A stretch of DNA of 6,245 nucleotides from an uncultured Porphyromonadaceae bacterium (GTDB lineage Bacteria; Bacteroidota; Bacteroidia; Bacteroidales; Muribaculaceae), in assembly GCA_947176285.1 (NCBI GenBank), contig CAMWQF010000175.1, forward strand, positions 1 to 6,245, given 5' to 3'. Positions 4,408-6,245 of the stretch are shown piece after piece. A model generated the notes under the pieces. It saw only the letters and a program-made list of their open reading frames with translations. It had not been told where the DNA came from and made no database searches. Both the position numbers and the translations under genes were made by a program. Within the stretch, counting starts at the first letter, position 1; each line of letters opens with the position of its first letter.

Positions 4408-6048
4408 ATGAAAATCAGGACACTTTTTGCAGCCTCACTTGCAGTAATGGCAATGAGCGCATCAGCACAGACACACCTTGAAGGTGCTGAATACTACAAG
4501 GCAGACCAGCTTGACAATGCCAAGGAGTTGCTTCTGCGCAACCTCAACAATGCAGGCACAGACAAGGCTATCGCCAACTATTATCTTGGCCTTATAGCAA
4601 TTGATGAGAACAAGCTTGACGAAGCCCAGAAATATTTTGAAGCAGGCGTGCTGGCCAACCCCAATTATGCCAACAACTACATCGGTCTTGGCGGACTCGC
4701 ACTCAAGAAAGGTGACAAAAAGACAGCAGCCGAACAGTTCAAAAAAGGAGAAGGACTCGTTAAGAAAGATGCAGCGGCAGAAATTGCCATCGCACGTGCA
4801 TACTATGACGCAGACCCTGTGGCATATGCTAAAGAGATAGAAAGCAAAGTTACGAAAGCTCGTAAAATCAACTTGCAAGCTCCGGAAATCTACATCTTCG
4901 AAGGAGACCAGGAGAAGGACAAGAAGAACTGGGGCGGCGCAGCCGGAAAGTATGAAATGGCAAAAGGCTATGATGCCAATGCTACAGAAGCTTATGTGAA
5001 GTATGCAAACCTTTACACTCAGGTGAATCCACAGTATGCTATCACCATGCTTAAGGAACTTCTTTCCGTGAACCCGACTTCTGCACTCGGACAGCGCGAA
5101 CTTGCAAATGCTTACTATAACAAGAAGGATTATGCAGACGCAGCACGCGAGTATGGAGCATATGTGAAGAATCCCAACCACTTCAAGCAGGATGAGGACC
5201 GCTATGCATTCCTTCTTTTCTATAGCCAGGACTTTAAGAAGGGTTATGACTACGCTACTCAACTTCTTGCAGCCAACCCGGGCAACTTCACAGCACGCCG
5301 TTATCAGTTTATGAACGCAGCAAACCTTCCGGAAATGGCTGATCAGCTCGTGCCTATGGCAGAGGAACTTCTTGCTGCTCACAATGCAAATCCAACAACC
5401 AATAAGTTTGCAGCCATCGACTTCATCCTGATTGCAGAAGAGTTTACAAAAGCAAAACGTGCTGATGAAGCAATCGCAGTGCTTCAGGAGGCTATTAAGG
5501 AAATGCCGGAAAACGCCAACTTCAACAAACAGTTGGCAATGACCCATCTTGAAGCCAACGACTTCTCAGGCGCTTCTGATTCATTTGAAGACTACTTAGC
5601 AAAGTTGGAAAGTCCAGATTTCAATGACTACAGCCAGCAGGCTACCTTCAGTTTCTATGCCGGAGTTGAGAACAAACAGGACAATCCTTCAAAGGCTGAA
5701 GATTACTTCAAGAAGGCTTATGACTATGCTACCAAGATGGAAGCTGCACTTCCGGGCAACTACAAGCCTTACAAGATTTATGGCGACATAGCAATGCAAC
5801 GTGCTGCTTCTGATGCAGAAGTGAAGACAGCTGCATTCCCAATGTATAGCGAGGCTGCCATTCTTCTGGAAAAGAGCGATGACACTTCACGCTACGCAAG
5901 AGATGCTAAGACCATCTATAACTATCTTGGCAACTACTATCTTGATCAGAAAGATATTGCCAAGGCAAAAGAAAACTTCAACAAATATCTTCAGTATGAT
6001 CCTGAAAACGAGTCATACCGCAAGTTTGTAGAAGGTCTTAAGGATTAA
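4408..6048 (+). CDS. Exported tetratricopeptide-repeat (TPR) protein
   Basis: A 546-residue soluble repeat protein with a clear Sec signal: KIR at the N-terminus, a hydrophobic core (residues 5-16) and a signal peptidase I site after SASA (cut before Gln21). There is no lipobox Cys, so the mature protein should be periplasmic. TPR units, each a helix pair acting as a protein-binding surface, are clear at about 54-87 (YYLGLIAIDE, EAQKYFEAG, then NP), 88-121, 225-258 and 502-535. More degenerate units lie at about 192-224, 263-291, 334-368, 370-400 and 410-450. Residues 122-190 contain a less regular stretch with a KNWGGAAGKYEMAKG repeat-like segment. No enzymatic domain is visible. Ala, Lys, Asp and Tyr are abundant, as in helical repeat scaffolds. 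The gene has its own promoter and terminator but follows the Ton and binding-protein genes, so a scaffold or assembly role in the same envelope pathway is possible but unproven. Confidence 0.88.
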   Translation: MKIRTLFAASLAVMAMSASAQTHLEGAEYYKADQLDNAKELLLRNLNNAGTDKAIANYYLGLIAIDENKLDEAQKYFEAGVLANPNYANNYIGLGGLALKKGDKKTAAEQFKKGEGLVKKDAAAEIAIARAYYDADPVAYAKEIESKVTKARKINLQAPEIYIFEGDQEKDKKNWGGAAGKYEMAKGYDANATEAYVKYANLYTQVNPQYAITMLKELLSVNPTSALGQRELANAYYNKKDYADAAREYGAYVKNPNHFKQDEDRYAFLLFYSQDFKKGYDYATQLLAANPGNFTARRYQFMNAANLPEMADQLVPMAEELLAAHNANPTTNKFAAIDFILIAEEFTKAKRADEAIAVLQEAIKEMPENANFNKQLAMTHLEANDFSGASDSFEDYLAKLESPDFNDYSQQATFSFYAGVENKQDNPSKAEDYFKKAYDYATKMEAALPGNYKPYKIYGDIAMQRAASDAEVKTAAFPMYSEAAILLEKSDDTSRYARDAKTIYNYLGNYYLDQKDIAKAKENFNKYLQYDPENESYRKFVEGLKD

Positions 6049-6077
6049 TACAAGCCAATTTGACAAATAAAAATATG

Positions 6078-6118
6078 AAAACATTCGCCCTGAGTATGTG
6101 GGGCGAATGTTTTTTTTG
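6078..6118 (+). terminator. Intrinsic terminator after the TPR gene
   Basis: A 13-bp stem (6078-6090 paired with 6101-6113), with core CATTCGCCC/GGGCGAATG and a 10-base loop, is followed by an unbroken T-run to 6117. The left arm is preceded by an A-rich stretch, so it could also work on the opposite strand. It begins 29 bases after the TPR stop. Confidence 0.92.
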
Positions 6119-6136
6119 TCTTATTTCCCTTTAATT

Positions 6137-6168
6137 TTTGCTTATTTTGCAAATTTTAATTAATTTTG
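6137..6168 (+). promoter_or_regulatory. Bacteroidota housekeeping promoter for a transcript leaving the window
   Basis: TTTG at 6137-6140 and TAATTTTG (TAnnTTTG) at 6161-6168 have centres 26 bases apart, the same geometry as the promoter at 4290. Transcription should start near 6172. No start codon with a continuing frame is evident before the window ends, so the product is unknown. Confidence 0.7.
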
Positions 6169-6171
6169 TGT

Positions 6172-6245
6172 CTTTGAGGGAAGGATGTTTTGCGTGAGGC
6201 GTATTTCTCCTTTCTATTAGGAGAAAGAAAATAAATTCATTAAAT
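6172..6245 (+). other. Leader (or start of a small RNA) with a hairpin, continuing past the window
   Basis: Downstream of the predicted start, TTTCTCC (6204-6210) pairs with GGAGAAA (6220-6226) around a pyrimidine-rich loop; T6211-A6219 can add an eighth pair. The hairpin is followed by A-rich sequence rather than a T-tract, so it is not a terminator. It may be the 5' leader of the next gene or the beginning of a noncoding RNA; no known RNA family is recognised. Confidence 0.35.

Noticed and set aside
4601..4840. 79-residue + strand frame inside the TPR gene
   Set aside because: It is an out-of-frame reading of the TPR coding region, without a plausible start signal or protein-like composition.
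4462..5547. 361-residue open frame on the minus strand opposite the TPR gene
   Set aside because: It lies wholly antisense to a well-supported gene. The translation is Cys/Val/Phe-rich and low in recognisable motifs, as expected when the complement of a strongly biased codon set happens to avoid stops. It has no promoter or leader of its own.
6075..6134. Nineteen-codon frame starting ATG AAA ACA after the TPR gene
   Set aside because: Almost all of it is the terminator stem, its T-tract and the following spacer, so it is best explained as a coincidental reading.

Overview
The window looks like chromosomal DNA from a member of the Bacteroidales (Bacteroidota). The evidence is protein resemblance (an ExbB / two-ExbD / TonB cluster with the phylum's typical TonB N-terminus), A-rich translation starts with almost no Shine-Dalgarno sequences, and two close matches to the Bacteroides -33 TTTG / -7 TAnnTTTG promoter. 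The family cannot be fixed from this sequence (Muribaculaceae, Prevotellaceae and Bacteroidaceae are all possible). All supported genes are on the + strand, and there is no sign of mobile DNA, CRISPR or RNA genes.

Layout. Unit 1 (1-2760) is a Ton energy-transduction operon: the 3' end of exbB (cut by the window edge), two different exbD genes one base apart, then tonB, closed by a strong intrinsic terminator at 2726-2760. Unit 2 (2761-4259) holds a 72-residue protein with two membrane segments, followed by a PstS-like periplasmic binding lipoprotein, and ends in a second terminator at 4204-4259. Unit 3 (4260-6118) is a single gene for an exported 546-residue TPR protein. It has its own consensus promoter, an approximately 83-nt leader that can fold in alternative ways, and a third terminator. 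A fourth consensus promoter and a hairpin-bearing leader begin at about 6137 and run off the window, so another transcript starts there.

How the genes may work together. ExbB and ExbD form the inner-membrane proton-driven motor that powers TonB, which spans the periplasm and opens TonB-dependent outer-membrane transporters. Both ExbDs are much longer than the classical approximately 140-residue protein because extra segments interrupt the periplasmic domain, and they could form a heterodimeric rotor. The binding protein has no pst permease or ATPase genes beside it, and two positions that normally bind phosphate appear substituted. The small membrane protein and the TPR protein are uncharacterised. 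A reasonable but unproven idea is that units 2 and 3 supply accessory envelope factors for this particular Ton motor.
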